Source: an uncultured Sphingomonadales bacterium
Lineage (GTDB): Bacteria; Pseudomonadota; Alphaproteobacteria; Sphingomonadales; Sphingomonadaceae
Direction of reading: 5' to 3'
Length of the DNA stretch: 32,343 nucleotides
NCBI GenBank assembly: GCA_937881525.1
Contig: CALGEE010000548.1
Coordinates: 1 to 32,343, forward strand
The notes under the pieces: generated by a model
The model's input: only the letters and a program-made list of their open reading frames with translations
Databases searched by the model: none
Told to the model about the DNA's origin: nothing
Translations under genes and position numbers: made by a program
Shown here: piece after piece, positions 1 through 8,850 of the stretch
How positions within the stretch are numbered: position 1 is the first letter of the stretch
How the letters are laid out: every line of letters begins with the position of its first letter

Positions 1-1
1 T

Positions 2-976
2 GAGGTTCCCCCCGTTAAAGCGACCAATGCCATTGCTGCAGCCGACGCCAAGCTTCAGTCTAAAATTGATGCGCTCTGGAAGAAGTTTCCGGGTCGCGTT
101 GGTATTGCCATCTATCCCCCACTTTCCAAAGACATTATCGGCAAGCGACAGACCGAACGCTTTCCGCAGCAAAGCGTTTCCAAAATGTGGGTTGCGCTGA
201 CGATCTTGGAACAAGAGGCTGCGGGCAAATTGTCGCTGGATAAGCGCATCCGAGTCAGCGGCGACGACGTTGTTGTCTTCAGCCAGCCTTTAAAGCGTTA
301 TCTCGACGGTCGGGACTCATTCGAAATGCCTATACGTGAACTGCTCGCGCACGCCATCAATGCCAGTGACAATTTGGCGAACAGCGTGTTGTTGCAATTA
401 GCTGGTGGTCCAAAATCGATCAACAAGATGCTCGACCGGCGCAAGGTGACGTCCATTCGCTTCGGTCCGGGCGAAGTCCTGCTGCAAAGCGCAATCGCTG
501 GCGTTGAGTGGAAACCACAATATCGACAAGGCAATGCATTCAAGGCGCAGCGATCGCGTATTCCGATGGAAAAGCGTGAGGCAGCATTGGCGGCCTATCT
601 GGAAACGCCCCTTGATGGCGCCGCGCCCGGGACTATCGTTCTGGTACTAAAGCGCTTCAGTGAACGTGGCCCCAATGACCCCGGTGCAAAATTGCTAAAG
701 CTAATGGAAGGCACATACACCGGCAAATCCCGACTGCGCTCAGGGCTCGCCCCGCGCTGGAGCCTCGCGCATAAAACGGGGACCGGACAAGTCCTTGGTT
801 TGACGTCGACCGCGATTAACGATGTAGGCGTAATGAAGGCACCAGATGGTTGCCTTTATCCGGTAGCTGTCATGATCGCGCAGACACGTTCCGATATGCA
901 GGTGACGAACGGTCTGATGCAAAATGTTGCCCGCGCAATCATCCACCACCACAACGAAATTCACCCGAAGACATAA
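2..976 (+). CDS. Class A beta-lactamase-like serine hydrolase (5' end outside window)
   Basis: The reading frame is open from base 2, so the N-terminus and any signal peptide lie left of the window. The class A fold motifs appear in order: SxxK as Ser-Val-Ser-Lys (173-184), then SDN within NASDN, then KTG within HKTGTG near the C-terminus. Exactly 36 residues after the SDN serine there is Glu-Val-Leu-Leu-Gln, which fits the omega-loop ExxLN (Glu166) position with Gln in place of Asn170. The segment between the omega loop and KTG contains a lysine/arginine-rich helical stretch. The family is periplasmic and acts on beta-lactams or peptidoglycan-like substrates through an acyl-serine. The fold is secure from the motif spacing, but true lactamase activity is not established. 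The first internal ATG (185) lies after the catalytic serine and cannot be the start. Stop is TAA at 974-976. Confidence 0.85.
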   Translation, partial: EVPPVKATNAIAAADAKLQSKIDALWKKFPGRVGIAIYPPLSKDIIGKRQTERFPQQSVSKMWVALTILEQEAAGKLSLDKRIRVSGDDVVVFSQPLKRYLDGRDSFEMPIRELLAHAINASDNLANSVLLQLAGGPKSINKMLDRRKVTSIRFGPGEVLLQSAIAGVEWKPQYRQGNAFKAQRSRIPMEKREAALAAYLETPLDGAAPGTIVLVLKRFSERGPNDPGAKLLKLMEGTYTGKSRLRSGLAPRWSLAHKTGTGQVLGLTSTAINDVGVMKAPDGCLYPVAVMIAQTRSDMQVTNGLMQNVARAIIHHHNEIHPKT

Positions 977-1351
977 ACAACTTATATCATGCGGCGTCAT
1001 TCCGTATCTCTAAAAAAGCAATAAAGTCAGTATTCTGGAATACAAAACTGCATTGACGGTGTCAGCCTCCCCCCAACTGGCAACACACATGTCACATGGC
1101 TCCGGCAGGCCCTGAAACCCGACCCGGCATTTGCATTAGCCTCAACGCATTATACGGCTTTGGATATACCTTGCAGGCCGATATGCACGCAATGAACCCC
1201 GCGCGCGAGCCACTTGCTATGTCTGCTTAGTTTAGGACCAATGACAAGGGTCACCCATGTCAGTTGGGTTAGAATTGCCGGATTTAGCTTTACTTAACCG
1301 CACTGATGCACGGCACTTGCGTCCCGCGACTGGGCCGCTAAATCACCGAGC
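977..1351. other. Intergenic region upstream of pnuC, no assigned element
   Basis: This 375-nt gap separates the serine hydrolase from pnuC. I looked for a TPP riboswitch, because some PnuC relatives carry thiamine, and found no CTGAGA-type core or matching 3' element. No intrinsic terminator with a T-run follows the hydrolase. A + frame is open from 1057 to the TAG at 1228-1230, with an ATG at 1096 (44 residues), but it has no ribosome binding site. The promoter for pnuC is presumably here, but no convincing -35/-10 pair stands out. Confidence 0.5.
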
Positions 1352-1909
1352 ATGAGCTTACTTGAAATCCTTGCCGTTCTGCTTGGCGTTGCCAATATCT
1401 TATTGATTACTAAGCGATCGGTGTGGAATTTCCCCGTCGCGATAATCATGGTGTCGCTGTATTTCGTTATCTTCCGCGATGCCAAGCTGTACAGCGATGC
1501 AGGGCTACAAATATTTTTTGCGGCTGTGAATCTGTACGGTTGGTGGAGCTGGACGCGGAACAAGGCAGACAGCGGAGACATCATTGTAAGGCGCATTTCT
1601 GCTATGAGCTATGGCTATTGGATATTGGGCTCTATTGCCACGATTTGGGCATGGGGCGCCGTAATGCATTCTGAAACCGATGCTACCTATCCATATTGGG
1701 ACGCATCGGTCGCGATGCTCTCTATTGCCGGCCAGATATTGATGGCACGGCGCTTTGTAGAAAACTGGCATTTCTGGATCATCGTCAACCTGATTTCCAT
1801 TCCGTTATATGCCACGAAGGAATTGTATCTGACCGCAGGCCTTTATGGGCTATTCCTTGTCCTGGCTGTTGCCGGACTGATAGCATGGCGCAAGGCGGAA
1901 CAAAAATGA
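1352..1909 (+). CDS. pnuC: PnuC-family nicotinamide riboside transporter
   Basis: This 185-residue protein is almost entirely hydrophobic, with about six to seven membrane segments, the usual size of PnuC. PnuC hallmarks are visible: an early WNFPVAIIMVSLY segment, the tryptophan-rich NLYGWWSW motif that lines the substrate site in PnuC structures, and a late ENWHFWIIVNLISIPLY helix. PnuC proteins carry nicotinamide riboside across the inner membrane by facilitated diffusion, and phosphorylation inside the cell traps it. The next gene is a NadR-type kinase and overlaps by four bases (ATGA), which supports nicotinamide riboside as substrate. Thiamine-specific relatives (PnuT) look similar, but no TPP riboswitch is visible. 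The start at 1352 gives the expected N-terminus, though the ribosome binding site is weak. Confidence 0.9.
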   Translation: MSLLEILAVLLGVANILLITKRSVWNFPVAIIMVSLYFVIFRDAKLYSDAGLQIFFAAVNLYGWWSWTRNKADSGDIIVRRISAMSYGYWILGSIATIWAWGAVMHSETDATYPYWDASVAMLSIAGQILMARRFVENWHFWIIVNLISIPLYATKELYLTAGLYGLFLVLAVAGLIAWRKAEQK

Positions 1910-2442
1910 AGCGTATCTGCCTTCACGGCCCCGAAAGTACCGGCAAATCTATGTTGGGCACTCGGCTCGCGGCGGAACTCGGATGCGAAGTCGTACCCGA
2001 ATATGGCCGTGCATATTGTGAGGCGCATGGCACCAACATTGGCAGACAAGAGCTGATCCACATCGCGCAAACGCAAGACGCCATGAACCGCGCCGCCGCC
2101 GCACGCGCAGGCGAACTGGGCGCCGGCTTTGTGCTATTTGACACAGACCCACTCATCACCGCTGTCTGGGCGGACATGATGTTCGGCGCAAAGCCGGGCT
2201 ATCTGCGCGACGGCTATTTCGACAGCTTTAGAGGCTTTTCTGACCTTTATCTTTTGCTGGATATCGACCTCGCCTTCGTAGATGATGGCCTTCGCGTCTA
2301 TGCGCAACCTGCTGAGCGACGGCAGTTTTTTGATTTGTGCACATTGGAACTCGTCAGAAATGATGTGCATTACGTCCGCATTCAGGGGCTCGGCGAAGCC
2401 CGCTTCTCGGCGGCAAAGGCCGCGATATTAGGGGCCGAATGA
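1906..2442 (+). CDS. NadR-like nicotinamide riboside kinase (AAA_28 family P-loop ATPase)
   Basis: This 178-residue protein opens with a P-loop, Gly-Pro-Glu-Ser-Thr-Gly-Lys-Ser, at residues 8-15, the form typical of the C-terminal ribosylnicotinamide kinase domain of NadR. A VVPEYGRAYCE segment follows, and an FDTDPLITAVW segment matches the second conserved block of that domain. There is no N-terminal DNA-binding domain and no NMN adenylyltransferase domain, so this is a stand-alone kinase. The expected reaction is ATP-dependent phosphorylation of nicotinamide riboside to NMN in the cytoplasm. The start ATG at 1906 overlaps the pnuC stop in an ATGA junction, implying translational coupling. 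Longer readings of this frame run through pnuC and are rejected. A thiamine kinase role is a less likely alternative. Confidence 0.85.
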   Translation: MKRICLHGPESTGKSMLGTRLAAELGCEVVPEYGRAYCEAHGTNIGRQELIHIAQTQDAMNRAAAARAGELGAGFVLFDTDPLITAVWADMMFGAKPGYLRDGYFDSFRGFSDLYLLLDIDLAFVDDGLRVYAQPAERRQFFDLCTLELVRNDVHYVRIQGLGEARFSAAKAAILGAE

Positions 2443-2711
2443 ACCGAAATATGCTGCTTTCATATCCGCATGGAATGATGCGCCTGCAAAGCGATCTTCT
2501 AAACCACGCACACGCAAGCAAAACTGTAATAGTTGGATCGTAAAGGTGCAGATGGGCTAAATCGCTTTAGACTGCGCCAGAACCGGCGATATTTGCATCC
2601 GTTTCGGAGATAAATTAGCAATAAAGGTGTGCGAGGCCGGCACCAATTTGCGCATAGCTGCTGTGGCTGAAAATTACGCCATTGAGAACAGTGAAATTGG
2701 AAGCTTGCGCC
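2443..2711. other. Convergent intergenic region
   Basis: These 269 nt lie between the kinase stop and the stop of the opposing ABC-F gene. No hairpin followed by a T-run is evident on either strand, so transcription from both sides may end by Rho. A 30-codon frame (2451-2543, +) has no ribosome binding site and is not called. Confidence 0.4.
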
Positions 2712-4580
2712 CTAAGAGACCTTCTCCAACGCCTCACCCGCCGCAACCCAGCGAGCCTCGGCAGCTTCCTGCGCGGCGATAATTTTGCCACGCCGTTGCG
2801 ACAGTTCGCCCATTGTCAGGTTCTTATACTCGTTTGCTGCCGACGCGGGGGCGAACATCGCACGGTCAATCGCGCTCAACACAACCTCAAGCTTGGCCAA
2901 GTCTGCCTCGGCATCACTCACATCGCGCTTAAGCTTGGCTTGTGCCTCCCGCGCAGCAGCCGCAGCTTTCTTGTCGTCCTTGCGATCGGCCTTGGATACC
3001 TTCTCCTTCGTTGGCCCCTTGCCCAAGATGAAGTCGGTATAATCCTCAATCGTGCCGGAAAATTCGGTCGCAGTGCCTCCATCTACGAGCACCAGCCGGT
3101 CCGCCGTCAGCTCAAGCATATGGCGGTCATGGCTGACCAGCACGACAGTGCCTTCATATTCATTCAGCGCCTGCACCAACGCCTCACGCGCATCGACATC
3201 CAAGTGGTTCGTTGGCTCATCTAGGATCAGCATATGCGGCGCATCACGGGTAATCAGCGCCAGCGCGAGCCGCGCACGTTCGCCGCCTGACAATTTGCCA
3301 ACCTTTGTCGTCGCCTTCGCGCCCGAGAAGCCAAAGCGTCCCAATTGCGCGCGCACCGCGCCGGGGTTCGCACCCTTCATCTGATGGGTCATATGCTCAA
3401 GCGGCGTATCATCGCCATCAAGCTCCTCGACCTGATATTGCGTAAAATAACCGACGCGCATCTTGCCGGAGGAATTCATCTGCCCTTCCATCGGCGTCAG
3501 TTGCGCGGCGAGCAATCGCGCCAGCGTCGTCTTGCCGTTCCCGTTGCGGCCCAGCAAAGCGATCCGGTCATCAGGGTCAATCCGCAAGTTCAACCGCTCT
3601 AAAATCGGGTTACCTTCGGTATAGCCGACACTCGCCAGATCCAACGTGACTAATGGCGGTTTCAATTCATCTGGGCTTGGAAAGTCAAAGCTCAATGTCG
3701 GATCTTCGGCCATTGCGGCAATCGGCTGCATCCGCGCCAGTGCCTTGGCTCTGGACTGCGCCTGCTTGGCGGTGGAGGCACGCGCCGAGTTGCGCGCGAC
3801 ATAATCCTGCAGCTTGGCGCGTTGCGCATCCTGGCTTGCCTTGGCCGCCGCCAGCTGCGCTGCACGCTCGGCACGTTGGCGCTCGAACGAGTCATAGCCG
3901 CCGGAATACAGAGTCACCTGCCCACCCTCCAGATGCAGGATATGGTCAACGACGTTGTTTAACAGGTCGCGTTCATGGCTGATCACCACCATCATCGCAG
4001 GATAGCCCTTGAGGAAATTCTCGAGCCACAAGGTTGCTTCCAAATCCAAGTGGTTCGACGGTTCATCGAGCAACAGCAAATCCGGCTGCGAAAACAATAA
4101 GGACGCCAAAGCCACGCGCATTTTCCAACCACCGGAGAAGCTATCAAGCGGCCGCCCCTGCATATCTTCGTCAAAGCCAAGGCCAACAAGGATACGCGAC
4201 GCGCGCGCAGGCGCGGTGTAAGCATCAATCGCGATCAGCCGTTCATGCACCTCGGCCATGCGGTCATGGTCAAGCCCCCCTTGCTCGCTTTCGATCATCA
4301 ACGCCGCACGCTCGGTATCCGCCGCCAACACTGTGTCAAACGGCGTAGAATCACCCGCAGGCGCCTCTTGCGCGATATAACCGATGCGCGTGCCCTTTGG
4401 CATCTCAAGGCTGCCGTCATCAGCCTCCAGCGTGCCAATCATCACCTTCATCAATGTCGATTTACCCGCGCCATTGCGCCCAATCAGGCCGATGCGGCTA
4501 TAAGGTGGCAAAGCCGCAGTGGCGCGGTCAAGGATAGTGCGTCCACCAAGGCGCACGGTGATACCGTTCAGGTTAAGCAT
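2712..4580 (-). CDS. yheS: ABC-F family ATPase, YheS type
   Basis: This 622-residue protein holds two ABC ATPase domains and no membrane segments, the ABC-F architecture. Domain 1 has Walker A GRNGAGKST (residues 34-42), signature SGGWKMR and Walker B LLLLDEPSNHLD. A charged linker rich in Ala, Gln and Arg then leads to domain 2, with GRNGNGKTT, LSGGERARL and LILDEPTNHLD. The C-terminal tail is a lysine/glutamate-rich coiled coil. The linker sequence (KQAQSRAKAL) and the SGGW signature are closest to E. coli YheS (about 637 residues). ABC-F proteins bind the ribosomal E site and help stalled or slow translation. It is the last gene of the lepA-hydrolase-kynU-abcF run, 26 bases behind kynU. 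Nothing marks it as an antibiotic-resistance ABC-F. Confidence 0.92.
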   Translation of the reverse strand: MLNLNGITVRLGGRTILDRATAALPPYSRIGLIGRNGAGKSTLMKVMIGTLEADDGSLEMPKGTRIGYIAQEAPAGDSTPFDTVLAADTERAALMIESEQGGLDHDRMAEVHERLIAIDAYTAPARASRILVGLGFDEDMQGRPLDSFSGGWKMRVALASLLFSQPDLLLLDEPSNHLDLEATLWLENFLKGYPAMMVVISHERDLLNNVVDHILHLEGGQVTLYSGGYDSFERQRAERAAQLAAAKASQDAQRAKLQDYVARNSARASTAKQAQSRAKALARMQPIAAMAEDPTLSFDFPSPDELKPPLVTLDLASVGYTEGNPILERLNLRIDPDDRIALLGRNGNGKTTLARLLAAQLTPMEGQMNSSGKMRVGYFTQYQVEELDGDDTPLEHMTHQMKGANPGAVRAQLGRFGFSGAKATTKVGKLSGGERARLALALITRDAPHMLILDEPTNHLDVDAREALVQALNEYEGTVVLVSHDRHMLELTADRLVLVDGGTATEFSGTIEDYTDFILGKGPTKEKVSKADRKDDKKAAAAAREAQAKLKRDVSDAEADLAKLEVVLSAIDRAMFAPASAANEYKNLTMGELSQRRGKIIAAQEAAEARWVAAGEALEKVS

Positions 4581-4606
4581 GCGCGGCGCCTAGCAGAGCG
4601 AAACGC

Positions 4607-5821
4607 CTATGTCACCGCATACCGCACAGCAAATTCCGGCGCACGAAAACTGCCGCTGGCGACTATCTCACGCAGCATCTCACCCGCACGCCAAATGTCG
4701 GCATGGCGGAGCATCAATGGCGTCAGGCCAAAGCGCATGATGTCGGGATCGCGGAAATCGCCGATGACGCCGCGCGCGATAAGTGCTTGCACAATTTCGT
4801 ACGCGTTCGGATGGCGGAAGGAGATGTGGCTGCCGCGTTGCTGTGGGTCCGAGGGTGTCACGCACACCATCCCCGCCGCCGTGCCTGCCGTGTGAAAAAT
4901 ATCCCACAAGGCCGCCGATTTCGTCTCGACCTGACTGATATCGATGTCAGCCCATAGCTTCAAACCGCTTTCCAACGCCACAAGGCTCAGCACGCATGGC
5001 GTGCCCGTCAACCACCGTTTCATCCCCGGCGCCGCTTCATAGCCATCGGCGAATTCGAACGGTGCGGCATGGCCCATCCAGCCCGAAAGCGGATTGTACA
5101 ACCTCTCTTGCCAGCGCTTCGCAACATAGAGAAACGCAGGCGCACCGGGGCCGCCGTTGAGATATTTATAGCCGCAGCCCACCGCGAGATCCGCGCCGGC
5201 TGCATTCAACCCAACAGCGACCGCGCCCGCACTATGGCTCAAATCCCAACACACCAAAGCGCCAGCGTAATGCGCTGCCTTCGTCCACGCGGCCATGTCG
5301 AAACGTTCGGCTGTCTTATAATGCACATGCGTCAGCATCAGCAACGCCGTGTCATCGCCCAACGCTTCTGCCAGCGCGCCGCGCTCCACTACGCGCAACT
5401 CTGCTCCCGCGACCGCAGCAACTGCACCCTCGGCAATGTGCAGGTCCGTCGGGAAATTGCCAGCCTCACTAACGACGACATTGCGTTTCGGGTCCAGCCG
5501 CAGCGCAGCAACGATCAGCTTGTACAAATTCACTGACGTGGAATCCGCAGAGATCACTTCATCCGGGGCCGCGCCAATCAACGGCGCGATCATCGCGCCA
5601 ACCCGCTGCGGCGCATCAATCCAACCCTCGTTCCAGCCACTGATCAACCGCTGCCCCCAAGCGTGGGTGATGGCTTCTGCCCCGGCAGCAATCGTTGCCA
5701 GCGGCAATTGCCCTAGCGAATTGCCATCAAGGTAAATTACCCCTGCCGGGCACATAAACTGTGCACGATTTGAAGCCAGAGGATCCTCCGCATCCAGTGC
5801 CTCTGCCTGCTCCAAAGTCAT
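4607..5821 (-). CDS. kynU: Kynureninase (PLP-dependent)
   Basis: This 404-residue fold-type I PLP enzyme cleaves L-kynurenine to anthranilate and alanine in tryptophan breakdown or in 3-hydroxyanthranilate formation. Kynureninase marks are an N-terminal YLDGNSLGQLP segment, GWNEGWIDAP, a cofactor region around CWDLSHSAGAV, and the Schiff-base lysine in GYKYLNGGPGAP (Lys219). Length matches the family. The start ATG overlaps the stop of the preceding alpha/beta hydrolase in an ATGA junction, so the two were translationally coupled at least in ancestry. No tryptophan dioxygenase is in this window. The upstream hydrolase could have supplied the formamidase step, but its secretion signal argues against that. 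Function is secure from motifs. Confidence 0.95.
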   Translation of the reverse strand: MTLEQAEALDAEDPLASNRAQFMCPAGVIYLDGNSLGQLPLATIAAGAEAITHAWGQRLISGWNEGWIDAPQRVGAMIAPLIGAAPDEVISADSTSVNLYKLIVAALRLDPKRNVVVSEAGNFPTDLHIAEGAVAAVAGAELRVVERGALAEALGDDTALLMLTHVHYKTAERFDMAAWTKAAHYAGALVCWDLSHSAGAVAVGLNAAGADLAVGCGYKYLNGGPGAPAFLYVAKRWQERLYNPLSGWMGHAAPFEFADGYEAAPGMKRWLTGTPCVLSLVALESGLKLWADIDISQVETKSAALWDIFHTAGTAAGMVCVTPSDPQQRGSHISFRHPNAYEIVQALIARGVIGDFRDPDIMRFGLTPLMLRHADIWRAGEMLREIVASGSFRAPEFAVRYAVT

Positions 5822-6712
5822 AACTTAAATACCCTCAGTAGCTCCGCGCGCTGCTTGCCCCAACTCACACTGTCGGGTGCAATTAGCTCGACATGGCCTT
5901 CGCCCGGCGTCGTCACCATCTTTGCGCCATAAGCCCTGCCAAAGGCGGACGGCGCGATGCGATCGCGATCGTTGTTAAACTGGATCTCCCGCCCGCGCGC
6001 CTTGGGCATCTCCGGCGGAGAGACGCGGGCAAAGGCATCGCCCGCCATCTTTGTCGCGGCATCTGCGCCACATGGATGCTCAGGCAGCTTCGTTTGCGCG
6101 CGCAAATCAGGTAAGCCACCTTGCGAAATTGCAACGTCCACCAGCAAAGGCGCGCGCGCGCAACGCGTCACCCTTGGCCAAAGCCGACCGCCGCGCCAGC
6201 CACAGCGACAAATGCCCGCCAGCCGAATGCCCGATCGTCACAACCGGCGTATCGGTGCGAAAGCCAAACTCCCCGCGCTTGGTCAGAAACAAATCCGCCG
6301 CTGCGCCCACGTCCATGTATGTTCCCGGATAGCCACCACCGCGGTCCACGCCACGATATTCGATATTCCAAACGCCCACGCCATGCGCGCGCAGGTCATC
6401 GGCAATCCAGTTCATAATATCGCGCTCTGCAATCGCGGTCTGCCAGCATCCACCATGGATCATCACAACTGCCGGATGCGGCCCGCTTCCGAATTTCGTC
6501 CGCGAAGGCTGCCACACATCAACCACTTGCAAGGCATCCTCGCCATAGCGGATAGTTGCATCCGGCGAAGGCTTTGGCCGCGACAACAAGTCCTTCCACA
6601 CCATGATTGGTTTTGCCGCCAATGGCGCTATCGCCGCATTCTCCATCGCTGGTGCACAACCAGCTGCGCTGGATAAGAGCAAAAGCAAAAACCCCAATCG
6701 CGCGACAGCCAA
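5818..6712 (-). pseudogene. Alpha/beta-hydrolase lipoprotein, frameshifted at a (GC)6 tract
   Basis: Two overlapping minus frames together make one esterase-like protein of just under 300 residues. The first frame carries a lipoprotein signal ending in AAGC, the oxyanion motif HGGCW and the nucleophile GHSAGG, then derails and stops at 6107. The second frame, open from about 6171 down to 5818, carries the rest: an Asp in NNDRDRIAP and the His in GEGH. The switch falls at the (GC)6 run at 6150-6161; seven or four GC units would restore the frame. As written, the first product lacks the catalytic Asp and His. A TTG start at 6710-6712 follows a GGAG in the end of lepA and gives a clean signal peptide; an ATG at 6745 overlaps lepA by 29 bases and is less likely. 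HGGxW hydrolases include kynurenine formamidases, and kynU is next, but the export signal makes that role doubtful. Sequencing error is possible. Confidence 0.75.
6150..6161. repeat. (GC)6 dinucleotide tract at the hydrolase frameshift
   Basis: Twelve bases of perfect GC dinucleotide lie inside the hydrolase gene, exactly where coding sense moves from one minus-strand frame to the next. Dinucleotide runs are prone to slipped-strand gain or loss of units, and also to sequencing error. One added unit or two lost units would rejoin the two halves. Confidence 0.85.
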
Positions 6713-6716
6713 ATAC

Positions 6717-8534
6717 TTACTCCTCGCCCATCCGCAGCGCCGCAATAAACGCTTCCTGCGGAATGCTCACATTCCCATATTCGCGCATCCGCGCCTTGCC
6801 CTTTTTCTGCTTTTCCAGCAGCTTTTTCTTGCGGCTGATGTCGCCGCCATAGCATTTGGCGGTCACGTCCTTGCGCATCGCGGCGATGGTTTCGCGGGCG
6901 ATGACCTTGCCGCCGATGGCCGCTTGGATTGGGATTTTGAACAGATGGCGCGGGATGAGGTCTTTTAGGCGTTCGCACATGCCACGGCCGCGGGATTCTG
7001 CGGTGCCGCGGTGGACGATCATACTGAGCGCATCGACCGCGTCGCCATTGACCATGATGCTCATCTTCACAAGGTCGCCTTCGCGGTGGCCGATCTGGTG
7101 ATAATCGAACGAGGCATAGCCCCGGCTAATGCTCTTGAGGCGGTCGTAAAAGTCGAACACAACCTCGTTCAACGGCAATTCATAGACGATCTGCGCCCGG
7201 CCACCGACATAAGTCAGCTGCTTTTGAATGCCGCGCCGGTCCTGACACAGTTTCAGGATGGAGCCGAGATATTCATCGGGGCAGTAAATCGTCGCCTCGA
7301 TCCATGGCTCCTGAATTTCATCGATACGGTTGACGTCGGGCATGTCGGCGGGGTTGTGCAGCTCCATACTGCGCGCATCCTCGGTCTTGCTGCGGCTGAG
7401 CTCCAGCTTATAGACCACCGACGGCGCCGTAGTGATAAGGTCAAGGTCGAACTCGCGCGTCAGGCGTTCCTGAATGATCTCAAGGTGGAGCAGCCCAAGG
7501 AAGCCACAGCGGAAGCCAAAGCCCAAGGCGGCGCTGCTTTCGGTTTCGAAGCTGAACGATGCGTCGTTAAGGCGCAGCTTGCTGATGCTTTCGCGCAGTT
7601 TTTCAAAGTCGGCGGCGTCGGTTGGGAACAGGCCGCAGAACACGACGGGCTGCACTTCCTTAAACCCGGGCAAGGCTTCGGCGGCGGGGCGCTTGGCATC
7701 GGTGATCGTGTCGCCGACGCGGGTTTGGGCGACTTCCTTGATCTGCGCGGTGATGATGCCGACTTCGCCCGCCGCGATTTCGGTGAGGATCTCCAGCTTT
7801 GGCCGCATGCAGCCGACGCGGTCGACCAGATGCTTTGTGCCGGCGGCCATGAACTGAATTTCCTGGCCCTTTTTGATCGAGCCGTCGATCACGCGGATCA
7901 GGATGACCACGCCCAGATAGGGGTCATACCATGAATCGACGAGCATTGCCTTCAACGGCGCGTTGCGGTCCCCCTTTGGCGGGGGAATGCGGGTGACGAC
8001 CGCCTCAAGCACTTCGGCAATGCCGATGCCCGATTTCGCGCTGGTCAGGACGGCGTTGTCGGCGGGCAAGCCAATGATTTCCTCAATCTCGGCCTTGACC
8101 TTGTCGACTTCGGCGGCGGGAAGGTCGATCTTGTTAATGACGGGCACGATTTCATGGTCATGCTCGATCGATTGGTACACGTTGGCGAGCGTCTGCGCCT
8201 CCACCCCTTGCGCGGCGTCGACGACAAGCAGCGCGCCTTCGCATGCGGCGAGGCTGCGCGATACTTCATAAGCAAAATCGACATGGCCGGGCGTGTCCAT
8301 CAGGTTCAGCTGATAGGTGAGGCCGTCGTTCGCGGTGTAATCCAGCCGCACCGTCTGCGCCTTGATCGTTATGCCGCGTTCTTTCTCAATGTCCATATTA
8401 TCAAGGACTTGGCTCGTCATTTCCCGCGCGGTGAGCCCGCCGGTTTGTTGGATCAACCGGTCGGCCAGCGTGGACTTCCCATGGTCAATGTGCGCGATAA
8501 TGGAAAAATTACGGATGAGAGCAAGTTCAGTCAT
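6717..8534 (-). CDS. lepA: Elongation factor 4 (LepA), translational GTPase
   Basis: This 605-residue protein has the full LepA length. The GTPase P-loop AHIDHGKST lies at residues 14-22, followed by [11 protein letters not shown] (switch I), the DTPGHVDF motif and NKIDLP (base recognition). The EF-G-like domains follow, and then the LepA-specific C-terminal domain with an arginine/lysine-rich tail that enters the ribosomal A site. LepA affects initiation and the handling of stalled ribosomes. It is the first gene of a minus-strand run and lies head to head with rpoB across a 407-nt gap. The ATG at 8534 gives the standard N-terminus ([19 protein letters not shown]). The following lipoprotein gene starts four bases past its stop, with its ribosome binding site inside the lepA 3' end. 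Confidence 0.97.
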   Translation of the reverse strand: MTELALIRNFSIIAHIDHGKSTLADRLIQQTGGLTAREMTSQVLDNMDIEKERGITIKAQTVRLDYTANDGLTYQLNLMDTPGHVDFAYEVSRSLAACEGALLVVDAAQGVEAQTLANVYQSIEHDHEIVPVINKIDLPAAEVDKVKAEIEEIIGLPADNAVLTSAKSGIGIAEVLEAVVTRIPPPKGDRNAPLKAMLVDSWYDPYLGVVILIRVIDGSIKKGQEIQFMAAGTKHLVDRVGCMRPKLEILTEIAAGEVGIITAQIKEVAQTRVGDTITDAKRPAAEALPGFKEVQPVVFCGLFPTDAADFEKLRESISKLRLNDASFSFETESSAALGFGFRCGFLGLLHLEIIQERLTREFDLDLITTAPSVVYKLELSRSKTEDARSMELHNPADMPDVNRIDEIQEPWIEATIYCPDEYLGSILKLCQDRRGIQKQLTYVGGRAQIVYELPLNEVVFDFYDRLKSISRGYASFDYHQIGHREGDLVKMSIMVNGDAVDALSMIVHRGTAESRGRGMCERLKDLIPRHLFKIPIQAAIGGKVIARETIAAMRKDVTAKCYGGDISRKKKLLEKQKKGKARMREYGNVSIPQEAFIAALRMGEE

Positions 8535-8717
8535 ACCGCGCCCCTAGCAGGGCCGCCCCGCGCCTTCAAGCATGGCGGAAAGGCGGTAGGGGGTTATGTG
8601 AATTGAGGTGCGCGCGGGTGGGGTTTGTAAGAAAAAAGCCGGCTAAACGTTGCGCGACATCAATTTAAGTGAGGCCGTTCGTCGCGGATTTACGCGATAG
8701 GCCGCGTGGGACGGGCC

Positions 8718-8746
8718 TTGACCCCCGCTCTCCCACCCTCTATACG
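8718..8746 (+). promoter_or_regulatory. Sigma70-type promoter for rpoBC
   Basis: A -35 TTGACC (8718-8723) and a -10 TATACG (8741-8746) are separated by exactly 17 nt. This is the best housekeeping promoter match seen in the intergenic gaps and points toward rpoB. Transcription would begin near 8753, leaving roughly 190 nt of untranslated leader. Confidence 0.65.
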
Positions 8747-8850
8747 CCGTCCCAACGTCCCGCCCATCGGGAATAGTCTTGTCGTCGCGCAACTTGGCTA
8801 ACGCATTGATGGTTATGGGTTTCACATACGCGAAACGGCTGCACGGCAGG

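Noticed and set aside
1057-1230. Open plus-strand frame of 58 codons including the stop, with an ATG at 1096, upstream of pnuC
   Set aside because: No ribosome binding site, no recognisable motif and a length that occurs by chance.
977-1351. TPP riboswitch upstream of pnuC
   Set aside because: The conserved core sequences of the TPP aptamer are not present on the plus strand.
2451-2543. 30-codon plus-strand frame after the kinase gene
   Set aside because: No ribosome binding site and no likeness to a known small protein.
7011-7934. 307-codon plus-strand frame opposite lepA
   Set aside because: It lies wholly inside lepA on the other strand and has composition typical of a shadow frame.
8643-8825. 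60-codon minus-strand frame between lepA and rpoB
   Set aside because: It crosses the rpoB promoter, has no clear ribosome binding site and resembles no family I know.
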